DNA of 64,000 bases from UBA4416 sp036676295 (lineage in GTDB: Bacteria > Bacteroidota > Bacteroidia > B-17B0 > Aurantibacillaceae). A program made the position numbers and the translations under genes. Numbering within the stretch: position 1 is the first letter of the stretch; the number at the start of each line of letters is the position of its first letter. The notes under the pieces were generated by a model, which ran no database searches, had not been told where the DNA came from, and worked only from the letters and a program-made list of their open reading frames with translations. Where the stretch lies: assembly GCA_036676295.1 (NCBI GenBank), contig JAKFDE010000005.1:43538-107537 (forward strand), written 5' to 3'. Positions 17,345 to 25,840 of this stretch are shown in pieces.

Positions 17345-17710
17345 CTACCTCGCAACCAACAAAGCTTCTATTGATTCCTCCAACTCTTCTGTTAAAATAG
17401 GTTTACAAAGAATAGCTGAATTTGAAATGGCTGTGGTTTCGTCTTTGGTTTTCAGATCGGAGTTGCCGGTTATAAAAAGAATGGGTGTGTTTTTGGTTTC
17501 TCTGATTTTTTCAGCTACCTGTATTCCATTCATTTCTCCTTTTAGTTTAATATCTAAAATAATCAAATCGATCGGACGTTGATTTAATTCCGTCAAGGCC
17601 AAATCACCTTTAGAAACAACAGCAACCACCGTATGCGACAAGTTGGTTAGCATCATTTTAGTTGCTAAGGCCACAATCGCTTCGTCTTCTACTATTAAAA
17701 TATTAGCCAT
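17345..17710 (-). CDS. Single-domain response regulator (CheY-like receiver)
   Basis: A 121-residue receiver domain without an output domain. It shows NILIVEDEAI (acidic pair), LIILDIKL with the phospho-accepting Asp, the ITGN (Thr) switch and ILCKPI (conserved Lys-Pro). The ATG at 17710 begins one base after the histidine-kinase stop. An upstream TTG-type start would overlap the kinase and lacks homology. Kinase and regulator are almost certainly co-translated and form a two-component pair; with no DNA-binding domain, output must pass through protein partners. Confidence 0.9.
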   Translation of the reverse strand: MANILIVEDEAIVALATKMMLTNLSHTVVAVVSKGDLALTELNQRPIDLIILDIKLKGEMNGIQVAEKIRETKNTPILFITGNSDLKTKDETTAISNSAILCKPILTEELEESIEALLVAR

Positions 17711-17711
17711 G

Positions 17712-19286
17712 CTATTCTGTAAATGAAATGGTGTAAATAGTTCCTTTATTGTTTTCAATCTGTAGAGTGCCGTTTACCTGATCAACTAAGGCGCTCACTA
17801 ATGTCAAACCAAGCGAGGTAGGATTATTCATCGCTTTGGCAGTATCAAACCCTTTTCCGTTGTCGCAAAATGTCAACGAAAAAACATCATTTGTTTTAGA
17901 GCAAGCAATTATTACTTCACCTTTATCCTGATTTGTAAAGGCATGTTTATGAACGTTTGAGATCAATTCATTTAAGATTAATCCACAAGGTACTGCATTT
18001 TTCATATCTACAAGCACATTGTTACAAGTAACCTTAAAAGTAATTTCTGTATTATAATTATTGTAAGAATTCTTGATCTGATTGATGAGGTCATTAATAT
18101 ATAAGCCAAAATCAATGTTGGCAAAGGTTTCATTATGATAAAGCTTATCATGGATCAACGCCATTGAATGAATACGGTTGCGGCTATCTATAAATAAAGC
18201 CTTTGATTTCTCATCTTCTACATAATTGGCCTGTAAACTTAACAAGCCGCTTATAACCGCCATGTTATTTTTTACACGGTGATGGATTTCTGACAATAAA
18301 ATTTGTTTTTCGTGAAGAGAGGCTTCAATTTGAAGCTTATTTTTTTTCTTTTCGCTAATATCCGTAATCCTTACTGATTGGTATTTTTTATTGCCAATTT
18401 CAACTAAAATAACAGCAATAGCTCCCCAAAATAAATTACCCTTATTTGTTCTATATAAAATTTCGCTTTCAAATTTACCCGTTTCAATAATTTGTTTTAT
18501 AGCATGCTCCATGTTGTGAGTTTCCTTTCCCTCAGCATGAAAATCCGTTCCAAATTTATTGTTAAAATCTTCAGGTTTATCAAATTCAAATAATTCGGCT
18601 GCCCTTCTGTTAGCTTTAACAATAGATCTTTCGTCCCAGTCAACTAAAAAAAGTGCATCGTGTGAGTTTTCAAAAACAGATTGCAACTGTTGTTGTAATA
18701 ATGTATTGCTTTCTCCCAAACGTTTTTCAGTTTTCTCATAATTACTAATGATCTCAAACATTACTATGCCCTGAGTACTAATGGCAGTAAGGTTTGATGA
18801 AAACCGGATGATCTTTAATAACCCATCCGGGAGTTCAGTAAAAAAGGGGGAACTAAAATCACAGGCATAAAGAGATAAAAAAGAAATAATACCAAAACAT
18901 ACCAAAATAATAATGCTGAGTTTTTGTTCGAGAGAATATAAAATCAGAGGAATGGTTGCAATAGGGATCAACAATAAATGAATCTGAGATTCCTCGCCAT
19001 AACACAAGGATCGAGCAACCATATGGGCAAAAAGGCTGATGATAAATAATACCCTGGCTAATTGAAATAAGCGAAAGTTTGAAAGAACCAATACCATTAC
19101 ATAAAGACCTATGGCCATCAATTCAATAATAACAGGGTTGGAGATCTTATAAAACAGAAACGCCAATAAATAGAAAACAGAAACCACAATAGACATAAAC
19201 GCCAACCAATTGGTAAGTCTGACTTGTTTTACATCAGGCGCATTCAAATCTTGTTTTAACCCTATTTCACTAACAGCTTTCCACAT
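17712..19286 (-). CDS. Membrane histidine kinase with PAS and HisKA_2-type domains
   Basis: A 524-residue sensor with about six transmembrane helices in residues 25-190 and a PAS domain (about 205-320, with FENSHDALFLVDWDERSIV). The dimerisation/phosphoacceptor segment is EIHHRVKNNMAVISGLLSLQ (about 331-350), the HisKA_2 signature. The HATPase domain shows LILNELISNVHKHAF (N box), DNGKGFD and GLTLVSALV. It phosphorylates the receiver protein encoded directly downstream. The signal sensed is unknown; the N-terminal membrane block has no recognised ligand domain. Confidence 0.92.
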   Translation of the reverse strand: MWKAVSEIGLKQDLNAPDVKQVRLTNWLAFMSIVVSVFYLLAFLFYKISNPVIIELMAIGLYVMVLVLSNFRLFQLARVLFIISLFAHMVARSLCYGEESQIHLLLIPIATIPLILYSLEQKLSIIILVCFGIISFLSLYACDFSSPFFTELPDGLLKIIRFSSNLTAISTQGIVMFEIISNYEKTEKRLGESNTLLQQQLQSVFENSHDALFLVDWDERSIVKANRRAAELFEFDKPEDFNNKFGTDFHAEGKETHNMEHAIKQIIETGKFESEILYRTNKGNLFWGAIAVILVEIGNKKYQSVRITDISEKKKNKLQIEASLHEKQILLSEIHHRVKNNMAVISGLLSLQANYVEDEKSKALFIDSRNRIHSMALIHDKLYHNETFANIDFGLYINDLINQIKNSYNNYNTEITFKVTCNNVLVDMKNAVPCGLILNELISNVHKHAFTNQDKGEVIIACSKTNDVFSLTFCDNGKGFDTAKAMNNPTSLGLTLVSALVDQVNGTLQIENNKGTIYTISFTE

Positions 19287-19375
19287 ATCAAATCTTTATG
19301 CTTTCCACAAAATAATAGTCTAAAATAAAGATTAATTATTTAACTGAGTGTTTTTTAACTTTTAAGCTTGGTGAC

Positions 19376-20455
19376 TTATTTTTTATTCATCACCTCAGTT
19401 TGCACACGAATAGATTCTTCGTGCAATAGCATACATAATTTTTCAATGTGTGCTCTTGGAATGCCTAATTTTTCGGCCCATTGAGAGCGGGTTCTCAAAA
19501 TTTCCTGCCAACGCTCCAATTGAAAAATAGTAATATGTTGTTCTTTTTTATAATTACCTATTTGCTCGATCACATTCATCCGTTTCTTCAAAACATTGAG
19601 AAGCTCGTCATCTATCTCATCGATCATACTTCGGTACTGAATTAGCTTATCAGTACACTCCGAACTTAAATCGGTTGATTGACGGTACACTAAGCCGTCT
19701 AGCATTTCTTTTAATGCTTGTGGTGTTAATTGTTGTTGCGCATCGCTTAACGCAACGGCAGGATTAATGTGAGATTCTATCATTAATCCGTTCATTCCCA
19801 AATCCAATGCCTTTTGAGATACATGAGGAATTAACTCTCTATTGCCTGAAATATGACTAGGATCGCAAATGATAGGTAATTCTGTAAGAATCGTTTTTAA
19901 CTCAATGGCAATTTCCCAAAGCGGTTTATTACGGTATTTTGTTTTACCGGCATAATGAAAGCCTCTGTGGATAGCCGCTAATTTAGTAATGCCCGAATTT
20001 GCTACTCGCTCTATTGCCCCTAACCACAATTGTAAATCGGCATGAATAGGATTTTTAATAAATACCGGAATATCAACTCCTTTTAAAACATCAGCAATTT
20101 CTTGTACACTAAAGGGGTTGCCGGTAGTTCTTGCGCCAATCCATAATACATCCACGCCATGTTTCAGGGCTAATTCTGTATGTTGAGCGTTGGCTACTTC
20201 TACCGCTGTTTTTAATTTATATTGAGATTGTACCAATTTTAGCCACTCTAAACCGCGCTCTCCCACTCCTTCAAAGGCATTAGGTCGTGTACGCGGTTTC
20301 CAGATACCGGCTCTGAATAGTTTAATACTAGGGATTTTCGACAGTTCATGAGCTGTTTGCAAAACCTGTTCTTCAGACTCTGCGCCACAAGGCCCTGAAA
20401 TGATCAATGGCTCGTCTTGTTGGGTTATCCAGCTATTAAGTGCTTGTATTTTCAA
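19376..20455 (-). CDS. Bifunctional DAHP synthase / chorismate mutase
   Basis: A 359-residue protein. Residues 1-255 form a KDO8P-synthase-like DAHP synthase, with SGPCGAESEEQVL, FRAGIWKPRTRPNAFEG and CDPSHISG. Residues about 265-355 form an AroQ-type chorismate mutase, with IDEIDDELLNVLKKRMNVI. It joins phosphoenolpyruvate and erythrose-4-phosphate at the entry of the shikimate pathway, and the fused mutase makes prephenate. This fusion is typical of Bacteroidota, where the mutase also serves feedback control. Here it stands alone instead of beside pheA/tyrA/hisC. Confidence 0.93.
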   Translation of the reverse strand: MKIQALNSWITQQDEPLIISGPCGAESEEQVLQTAHELSKIPSIKLFRAGIWKPRTRPNAFEGVGERGLEWLKLVQSQYKLKTAVEVANAQHTELALKHGVDVLWIGARTTGNPFSVQEIADVLKGVDIPVFIKNPIHADLQLWLGAIERVANSGITKLAAIHRGFHYAGKTKYRNKPLWEIAIELKTILTELPIICDPSHISGNRELIPHVSQKALDLGMNGLMIESHINPAVALSDAQQQLTPQALKEMLDGLVYRQSTDLSSECTDKLIQYRSMIDEIDDELLNVLKKRMNVIEQIGNYKKEQHITIFQLERWQEILRTRSQWAEKLGIPRAHIEKLCMLLHEESIRVQTEVMNKK

Positions 20456-20476
20456 TTTATTGTATTAAACGGATGT

Positions 20477-20484
20477 CAAATGTA
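20477..20484 (-). promoter_or_regulatory. -7 promoter element of the DAHP synthase gene
   Basis: TACATTTG on the minus strand is a perfect TAnnTTTG. It ends 21 bases before the ATG, predicting a leader of about 17 bases. No clear -33 box was seen. Confidence 0.5.
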
Positions 20485-20578
20485 CTATCTTTTAAGCAAA
20501 AATGACAGTTCTATCACCGCAAATAGAACGGTTTTATAATCAATCATTTAGCTTTGAAATAGTACCCTATTTAAGGTA

Positions 20579-20609
20579 TTGTCTTTGCCTGACAAATATC
20601 GGAACTTTG
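20579..20609 (+). promoter_or_regulatory. Possible promoter of the Cys-rich microprotein gene
   Basis: TTG (20579-20581), 20 bases, then GAACTTTG (20602-20609), one mismatch from TAnnTTTG. The predicted start is about 13 bases before the microprotein ATG. Confidence 0.4.
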
Positions 20610-20625
20610 TAGTGTGCTAGAAGAC

Positions 20626-20766
20626 ATGACATATGAAAAACCAACTCGACAAGAGTTTAGTTGTCCTTTATTGCCTTTTATAGATTGCTGTAAAAAGCAC
20701 AAAAAGTGTTGCAAAAAACACAAGGATGGTGACCGTTGTAAAAAATGCCCTGGTCGCAAACATTAA
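20626..20766 (+). CDS. Cys/Lys-rich microprotein, 46 residues
   Basis: This short ORF begins MTYEKPTRQEFSCPLLPFID and continues with a Cys/Lys/His-rich half. It has seven Cys (13, 21, 22, 28, 29, 38, 41) in two CC pairs and a CxxC, three His (25, 32, 46) and eleven Lys. The spacing CC-x5-CC-x8-CxxC suggests a metal-binding or disulfide-linked fold. There is no signal peptide or transmembrane helix, so it is probably cytoplasmic. It fills the otherwise empty 20456-20824 gap and has a plausible promoter just upstream. Composition this skewed is unlikely in random sequence. I recall similar small proteins in Bacteroidota but no described function. The opposite-strand ORF here (20571-20759) looks like its shadow. 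Confidence 0.65.
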   Translation: MTYEKPTRQEFSCPLLPFIDCCKKHKKCCKKHKDGDRCKKCPGRKH

Positions 20767-20824
20767 TTTCCGTTTTTTATTATTTTTTCTATCTTTAGTT
20801 TACTAATAACTAAATTTTTAAGCT

Positions 20825-21229
20825 ATGAAAAAATTATTTGCTATTGCCTTATGTACTATTGCTTTTGGAGTAAAAGCACAAACTATTGAAAGTGGAAGTC
20901 ATTCAACAACAGGTTATGTGAAATCTGATGGAACCATTGAAAACTCTTCGCACTCAACTAAGGGTTATATTAAATCTGACGGAACGATCGAAAATTCTTC
21001 ACACTCAACGATTGGTTATATTAAAAGTAATGGAACGATTGAAAACTCTTCACACTCAACCATTGGTTATGTAAAAAGTGATGGAACAGTAGAAAACTCT
21101 TCGCACTCAACTATTGGATATGTAAAAAGCGATGGAACAGTAGAAAACTCTTCACATTCAACTATTGGTCATGCCAATGGTGTAAAAAGAGAGTGGGCTG
21201 CAGTCGTTTATTTTTTCTTTAAGTTTTAG
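20825..21229 (+). CDS. Secreted repeat protein of the '5-fold beta-flower' type
   Basis: A 134-residue protein with a signal peptide (residues 1-19, ending KAQ). Five near-identical 17-residue repeats follow (residues 26-110, HSTxGYxKSDGTxENSS), then a sixth partial copy and a hydrophobic end AAVVYFFFKF. The pattern of Gly-Tyr-x-Lys-Ser-Asp-Gly turns and the aromatic C-terminus match the family I know as 5-fold beta-flower proteins of Bacteroidota, whose function is unknown. Five repeats would close one five-bladed ring. It is predicted to be periplasmic or outer-membrane associated, with no sorting domain. A weak -7-like TATCTTTA precedes it. Confidence 0.8.
   Translation: MKKLFAIALCTIAFGVKAQTIESGSHSTTGYVKSDGTIENSSHSTKGYIKSDGTIENSSHSTIGYIKSNGTIENSSHSTIGYVKSDGTVENSSHSTIGYVKSDGTVENSSHSTIGHANGVKREWAAVVYFFFKF
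20900..21181 (+). repeat. 51-bp tandem coding repeat (5 full copies plus a part)
   Basis: Five in-frame 51-base units encode the 17-residue repeats (20900-21154), plus a partial unit to 21181. The units differ at wobble positions, and at a few codons (Thr/Lys/Ile after HST, Asp/Asn, Ile/Val). The array is therefore old enough to have diverged but is prone to copy-number change. Confidence 0.9.
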
Positions 21230-21246
21230 AAAATAAATCCCTTGAT

Positions 21247-21280
21247 AAAAATCCCATTCGATGTTTCGAATGGGATTTTT
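21247..21280. terminator. Bidirectional terminator between convergent genes
   Basis: AAAAATCCCATTCGA (21247-21261) pairs perfectly with TCGAATGGGATTTTT (21266-21280), a 15-bp stem with loop TGTT and A/T runs on both sides. It serves the beta-flower gene on the plus strand and the TMTC-like gene, whose stop codon abuts it, on the minus strand. Confidence 0.9.
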
Positions 21281-23116
21281 TTATCGGCAATACTTCATCA
21301 AAGGTTGTTGTGCCGCCTGAAATCCTAGATTTAATGCTTGTTTCAAATCACTACAAGGATTTTGGTTTAAATTCACTTTAACTACACCTTTCCAATAATA
21401 AGCTTCGGCGTATTGAGGGCTTAATGTTGTGGCTATGTTCAAATCGTTTAAGCATAAAGCAAATTGCTGCATTTTACCAAATAAAATAGCTCGTCTTAAA
21501 TAAAAATTTGGTTCATCCGGATTAAGCATAATTGCTTTATTATAATAACCCATTGCTTTATCCATTTGATTCAGATCGTCGTAACAGTTTGCTAAAACAA
21601 AATTAGCTTTGACATTATTTGCATCCAGTTTTAATACAGCTTCGGCATCAGCAATTGCTTTCGGAAAATCCTTCATCACATAATACACATTAGCTCTGCC
21701 TACATAAGCCTTAGAGTATTGCTTCAATTCAATGGCTTTAGTAAAATCTTGCAAAGCTTCATTCATTCTGTTAGTTTGTGCAAATAACAAACCTCTGTTA
21801 TAATATCCTTTATAATAGTTTGGATTTTCTGCAATGGCTTTATTTAAATACTGTTGAGCAGGCTGATAATTTTTATTCAGCATATGTTCCGCTCCCAAAC
21901 TATTTAGGGCTACAAACGAGTGAGGGTATTTATCAATAATATCTGAATATAAACCAATACTGTTTTTCCAAACCGCTGTTCTTACAAAAGACATACTACC
22001 CAAAACAACCATTAATCCTATGCTTAAGAACTTGTATTCTTTTTCTTTAAACTTTATTAAGCTAAATAAGATCAACCCCAGGCCAATAATTGGTAAATAT
22101 AGATATCGATCGGCCGTTAATACTTCCCCAAAAGGAATGAACTGCAACACTAATAATAAATTAATGATAAAGAAACTCAAGCCAAGTATGACTATTTTGT
22201 TTTTACGTTTTACCAATCGATAACACAGTACGCCAAGTAAAATTAAAACAGCATAACCAACTGCAAGACTTAGTGTTTTGTTAGCAGGATAAGGGTAAAT
22301 GACTGATAAATTAACCGGAAAAACAAATTTAGAAATGTACTGCCAAATGGCATAACCTGCATAACCAATACGTTCATGAATAGCAAACGCATGATTCTCG
22401 TTCATGAATTTATCTTCGGTTCGCGAATAAATAGTAACTACCCCAATGATAATTGATATGACGAAAAACGGGATCTTATTGATCAAACTCTTTGTCGAAA
22501 ATTTCGGTTCTAAAAAATAATCAATAGCCAATAAGCACAACGGGAAACAAATAGCTGATGGTTTACTTAAAGCCGATAGGGCAAATAACACCAATGAAAA
22601 GATATAATATTTAGGCTGCTTTTGTTGGCTATAATTGACATAACAAATAAGCGCCGCCAAAAAAAAGAAAGAATAAAAAATGTTATTTTTAGCTGCAACC
22701 CAAGCCACTGTTTCAATTTGTGTGGGATGAAAACTAAACAAAACACATACTAAAAAAGCCAGCCATAGATTATTCGTTAGCTTTTTGAGCAGTAATAACA
22801 CCAATAAAGCATTTATAAAATGGAGTGTTACATTAATGAAATGGTGCCAAAAAGCGGAGCCATGAAATAAAGTCCAATCGATAGCAAAACCAATCATTGT
22901 AACAGGGGCATAATTCCCTACATAATGTTTAGTAAAAAAAGCGTTTACATTAAACTGATGAACATCCTTGTTTTTAAGTAAAACGTCTGCGTCATCCCAA
23001 CTGATAAAATTAGCGCTGAACAATTGAAAGAAAACCAACGGAAAAACCAACGCCAACAACAAAACCATCACTAATTGTGGTTTCAGTACCAGGTTATCTT
23101 TAATTTTATTCACCAA
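21281..23116 (-). CDS. TMTC-like polytopic membrane protein with TPR repeats
   Basis: A 611-residue protein. The N-terminal half has about ten to twelve transmembrane helices. Its first outer loop carries ISWDDADVL and a later one FSFHPTQIETVAWVAAKNN, resembling the catalytic loops of TMTC/PMT-type glycosyltransferases that use lipid-linked sugars. The C-terminal half (about 390-590) is a run of TPR repeats (ALNSLGAEHM, YYNRGLLFAQ, PNFYLRRAILF). A role in protein glycosylation or surface sugar transfer is inferred, and glycosyltransferase genes lie next door. The frame opens at TTG 23116 with GTG 23113 next; a -7 box ends at 23118, so the GTG may be the true, leaderless start. Confidence 0.78.
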   Translation of the reverse strand: MVNKIKDNLVLKPQLVMVLLLALVFPLVFFQLFSANFISWDDADVLLKNKDVHQFNVNAFFTKHYVGNYAPVTMIGFAIDWTLFHGSAFWHHFINVTLHFINALLVLLLLKKLTNNLWLAFLVCVLFSFHPTQIETVAWVAAKNNIFYSFFFLAALICYVNYSQQKQPKYYIFSLVLFALSALSKPSAICFPLCLLAIDYFLEPKFSTKSLINKIPFFVISIIIGVVTIYSRTEDKFMNENHAFAIHERIGYAGYAIWQYISKFVFPVNLSVIYPYPANKTLSLAVGYAVLILLGVLCYRLVKRKNKIVILGLSFFIINLLLVLQFIPFGEVLTADRYLYLPIIGLGLILFSLIKFKEKEYKFLSIGLMVVLGSMSFVRTAVWKNSIGLYSDIIDKYPHSFVALNSLGAEHMLNKNYQPAQQYLNKAIAENPNYYKGYYNRGLLFAQTNRMNEALQDFTKAIELKQYSKAYVGRANVYYVMKDFPKAIADAEAVLKLDANNVKANFVLANCYDDLNQMDKAMGYYNKAIMLNPDEPNFYLRRAILFGKMQQFALCLNDLNIATTLSPQYAEAYYWKGVVKVNLNQNPCSDLKQALNLGFQAAQQPLMKYCR

Positions 23117-23117
23117 A

Positions 23118-23125
23118 CAAATTTA
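23118..23125 (-). promoter_or_regulatory. -7 element touching the TMTC-like gene start
   Basis: TAAATTTG (minus strand) is a perfect TAnnTTTG, followed by TTTG and then GTG. The predicted transcription start falls on or beside the GTG codon, so the mRNA would have almost no leader. Confidence 0.45.
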
Positions 23126-23156
23126 AGCTTTGTTATTAAACAACCATACATATTCT

Positions 23157-23164
23157 TAAATTTA
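23157..23164 (+). promoter_or_regulatory. -7-like element close to the GT2 start
   Basis: TAAATTTA, one mismatch from TAnnTTTG, is followed by CATC and then the ATG at 23169. The spacing (four bases) equals that at the TMTC-like and PorP/SprF genes. Confidence 0.35.
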
Positions 23165-23168
23165 CATC

Positions 23169-23939
23169 ATGCCAAAACTATCGGTTGTTATAATTACGTT
23201 TAACGAAGAAAAAAACATTGCTCGTTGTTTAGAGTCGGTGAAAGATATTGCCGATGAAATTGTAGTATTGGATTCTTTCAGTAAAGATAAAACCAAACAA
23301 ATTTGTGAATCGTACGGCGTTAAATTTTTTGAGCATGCTTTTGATGGGCATATCCAACAAAAGAACAGAGCTATCACTTACTCTTCTAATCCTCACATTT
23401 TATCTTTAGATGCGGATGAAGCCTTAGATGAAACTCTCAAAAATTCTATCAAAGAAGCCAAACAAAACTGGACGCATGATGGCTATTACATGAACCGTTT
23501 AACCAACTATTGCGGCCATTGGGTAAAACACTGTAACTGGTATCCGGATACAAAATTACGGTTGTGGGATAGCCGCAAAGGTTCTTGGACAGGCATTAAC
23601 CCACACGATAAATACGAATTAAACGAAGGTGATAAAAACACCAAACATTTAAAAGGTGATATTTTACATTATAGTTATTATACCCAACAAGATCATTACA
23701 AACAGGTTGAATACTTTACCAATATTGCCGCTAAAGCTTTTGTAGAAGCCGGTAAAAAAGCGCCATTCTATAAATTAATTGTTAACCCTATTGCTAAATT
23801 TATAGATCATTACATTTTACATTTAGGTTTTTTAGATGGTAAAGCGGGTTATTTAATTTCGCGTATATCAGCCTACGCTGCTTACTTAAAATATAAAAAG
23901 ATCAGACAACTTTATAAACAACAAGCCCTTGCAAAATAA
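23169..23939 (+). CDS. Family 2 glycosyltransferase (WaaE/KdtX-like)
   Basis: A 256-residue GT-A fold enzyme. It shows LSVVIITFNEEKNIARCLES at the N-terminus for nucleotide-sugar binding, EIVVLDSFSKDKT, and LSLDADEAL with the DxD metal site. The C-terminus has the KYKKIRQLYKQ basic helix of the LPS-core group. WaaE/KdtX-type enzymes add glucose to the inner core of lipopolysaccharide; donor and acceptor here are inferred. It overlaps the next gene, a GT9 heptosyltransferase-like enzyme, by 11 bases, which supports a shared role in lipopolysaccharide or another envelope glycan. Confidence 0.9.
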   Translation: MPKLSVVIITFNEEKNIARCLESVKDIADEIVVLDSFSKDKTKQICESYGVKFFEHAFDGHIQQKNRAITYSSNPHILSLDADEALDETLKNSIKEAKQNWTHDGYYMNRLTNYCGHWVKHCNWYPDTKLRLWDSRKGSWTGINPHDKYELNEGDKNTKHLKGDILHYSYYTQQDHYKQVEYFTNIAAKAFVEAGKKAPFYKLIVNPIAKFIDHYILHLGFLDGKAGYLISRISAYAAYLKYKKIRQLYKQQALAK

Positions 23940-24933
23940 TCCTACCATAATCATTAGTCGTACCGACAGCATTGGCGATGTTGTATTAACCTTGCCATTG
24001 GCCGGTATTATTAAACAGCATTTACCTCATTGCAAGATCGTTTTTTTAGGAAGGAATTACACAAAAGACATTATTGCTTTATCCGAACATGTGGATGAAT
24101 TTGTAAGTTATGATGACATTTTAAAACATGCTGAAAAAGACCAGATAGAGATTATAAAAAAATTAAACGCCACTCATATCATCCATGTTTTTCCAGTAAA
24201 AGAAATTGCTTTCTTGGCTAAAAAAACCGGCATTAAAAACCGTATCGGCACCACAAACCGTTATTATCATTGGCTTACCTGTAATTTTAAAGTAAAACTC
24301 TCCCGCAAAAATTCTGACCTGCACGAGTCTCAATTGAATTGTAAATTGTTAGGTCCACTAGGTATAAACGAAATATATTCATTACACGATTTAGCTACTT
24401 ATTACGGTTTTAGTAAAGTGCCAGGTCTCGAGAATTCGTTTAAGGAATTAACCAGAACCATTAAACGAAAAATCATTCTACATCCTAAATCTAAAGGTAG
24501 TGCACGCGAATGGGGACTAGATAATTTTTCGAGATTGATCAGTTTATTAGACCCTTCTAAATACACTGTATTTATAAGCGGCACGCAACATGAAGGCGAG
24601 TTATTAAAAACACTTATTTCAAAACATCCTGAAGTAATTGACATTACAGGAAAAATGAACCTGCAACAATTTATTGCTTTTATTGATCAATGCGATATAT
24701 TAGTGGCAGCCAGTACTGGCCCATTACATATTGCAGCAGCTTTAGGCAAAAAAGCCATTGGCCTGTTTGCCCCTATGCGTCCTATTCATCCCGAAAGATG
24801 GCGACCTATTGGTGCACAAGCTCATTATTTAGTGCTCAACAAAGAATGTTCTGATTGTCGTAAAAATCATGATTGCCACTGTATACGAGAGATCCAGGCT
24901 TTAGACATTTTAACGGTAATTGAAAAAAACTAA
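23929..24933 (+). CDS. Family 9 glycosyltransferase (heptosyltransferase-like)
   Basis: A 334-residue GT-B enzyme with ISRTDSIGDVVLTLPLAG at the N-terminus and the C-terminal nucleotide-sugar site KSKGSAREWGLDNF...VAASTGPLHIAAALGKKAIGLF. A Cys/His cluster near the end (CSDCRKNHDCHC) is usual in this family. It likely adds heptose or another sugar in lipopolysaccharide-core assembly. The start is TTG at 23929, inside the end of the GT2 gene; no ATG is available nearby, and the homologous N-terminus begins here. The two are translationally coupled. Confidence 0.9.
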   Translation: MQNNPTIIISRTDSIGDVVLTLPLAGIIKQHLPHCKIVFLGRNYTKDIIALSEHVDEFVSYDDILKHAEKDQIEIIKKLNATHIIHVFPVKEIAFLAKKTGIKNRIGTTNRYYHWLTCNFKVKLSRKNSDLHESQLNCKLLGPLGINEIYSLHDLATYYGFSKVPGLENSFKELTRTIKRKIILHPKSKGSAREWGLDNFSRLISLLDPSKYTVFISGTQHEGELLKTLISKHPEVIDITGKMNLQQFIAFIDQCDILVAASTGPLHIAAALGKKAIGLFAPMRPIHPERWRPIGAQAHYLVLNKECSDCRKNHDCHCIREIQALDILTVIEKN

Positions 24934-25008
24934 ACAACCTATCGTTCCGCCATTTAGTTTCTGACATAGAAAAAGAAAATAAAATTCATACATTTAGCTT
25001 TAAGATAA

Positions 25009-25806
25009 ATGAAATCGTTAAAACATAAGGTCATTTGGATCACCGGCGCCTCATCAGGTATTGGTGAAGCTTTAGTGCATCTTTGCGCTAAGCATCACGC
25101 CAATATTGTTCTATCATCACGCCGTGTAGATGAATTAAAACGCGTAGCCAAAGAAGCCGGATTGAACGAAACTAATTCTCTTATTCTACCATTTGATTTA
25201 GCTGATACCAGCCGGGCCGAAGATTATGTGAAACACATCATTAAAACCTTTGGCAAGATCGACATCTTAATTAATAATGGCGGACAAAGTCAACGCTCTG
25301 AAGCCATTGAAATATCTCAGGAAACCGAACGCAAATTATTCGAAATTAATTATTTCTCAGCAGCACATCTATCTAAAGCAGTGTTGCCTCACATGATCAA
25401 AAACGAAAAAGGTAAAATCGTTGTCATCAGCAGTATTGCCGGTAAATTTGGGTTTTATTTGCGCTCCACCTATTCTGCAGCAAAACATGCATTGCATGGT
25501 TATTTTGAAAGTGTGAGGTTAGAAGTTGAAAAACATGGGGTAAGTATATTAATTGTTTGTCCCGGAAAAATTAAAACCAACGTATCCATTAATGCTCAAA
25601 GTGCTGAAGGGAAAACTCATAATTTAATGGATGAAAGCCATGAAAATGCCATGAGTGCCGAAGATTGTGCCGAAGTGATCGTTAATGCCATCATCACAAA
25701 TAAAGAAGAAATTTTTGTAGGAGGTAAAGAATTACTGGCTGTAAAGATCAAACGTTTCTTCCCAAAACTCTTTGGCAGAATAATCAGAAAACAAAGTCCT
25801 TATTAA
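25009..25806 (+). CDS. Short-chain dehydrogenase/reductase
   Basis: A 265-residue SDR with cofactor motif TGASSGIGE (residues 12-20), LINNGGQ (NNG motif), the catalytic Ser in VVISSIAG (about 142), Tyr155 and Lys159 of YSAAK, and PGKIKTN after the active site. The SSRR after the second strand suggests NADP(H). It resembles DHRS7-type reductases; the substrate is unknown and lipid is possible. It stands 75 bases after the glycosyltransferase pair, with a weak -7-like TACATTTA at 24989-24996, and may be transcribed separately. Confidence 0.9.
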   Translation: MKSLKHKVIWITGASSGIGEALVHLCAKHHANIVLSSRRVDELKRVAKEAGLNETNSLILPFDLADTSRAEDYVKHIIKTFGKIDILINNGGQSQRSEAIEISQETERKLFEINYFSAAHLSKAVLPHMIKNEKGKIVVISSIAGKFGFYLRSTYSAAKHALHGYFESVRLEVEKHGVSILIVCPGKIKTNVSINAQSAEGKTHNLMDESHENAMSAEDCAEVIVNAIITNKEEIFVGGKELLAVKIKRFFPKLFGRIIRKQSPY

Positions 25807-25828
25807 GTTTTATACTCATTATAATAAT

Positions 25829-25836
25829 TATATTTG
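25829..25836 (+). promoter_or_regulatory. -7 element touching the PorP/SprF-like gene start
   Basis: TATATTTG is a perfect TAnnTTTG, followed by TTTA and then GTG at 25841. Transcription would start at or next to the GTG, predicting a leaderless or nearly leaderless mRNA for the T9SS module. Confidence 0.5.
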
Positions 25837-25840
25837 TTTA

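Noticed and set aside
20571..20759. 62-residue ORF on the minus strand opposite the microprotein
   Set aside because: Its Cys/Phe/Leu-rich composition is what the reverse strand of the Lys/Cys-rich microprotein would give. It has no promoter or homology that I recognise.
20900..21181. Regular 51-bp units considered as a CRISPR-like array
   Set aside because: The units are in frame, have no unique spacers and encode a clear protein repeat.
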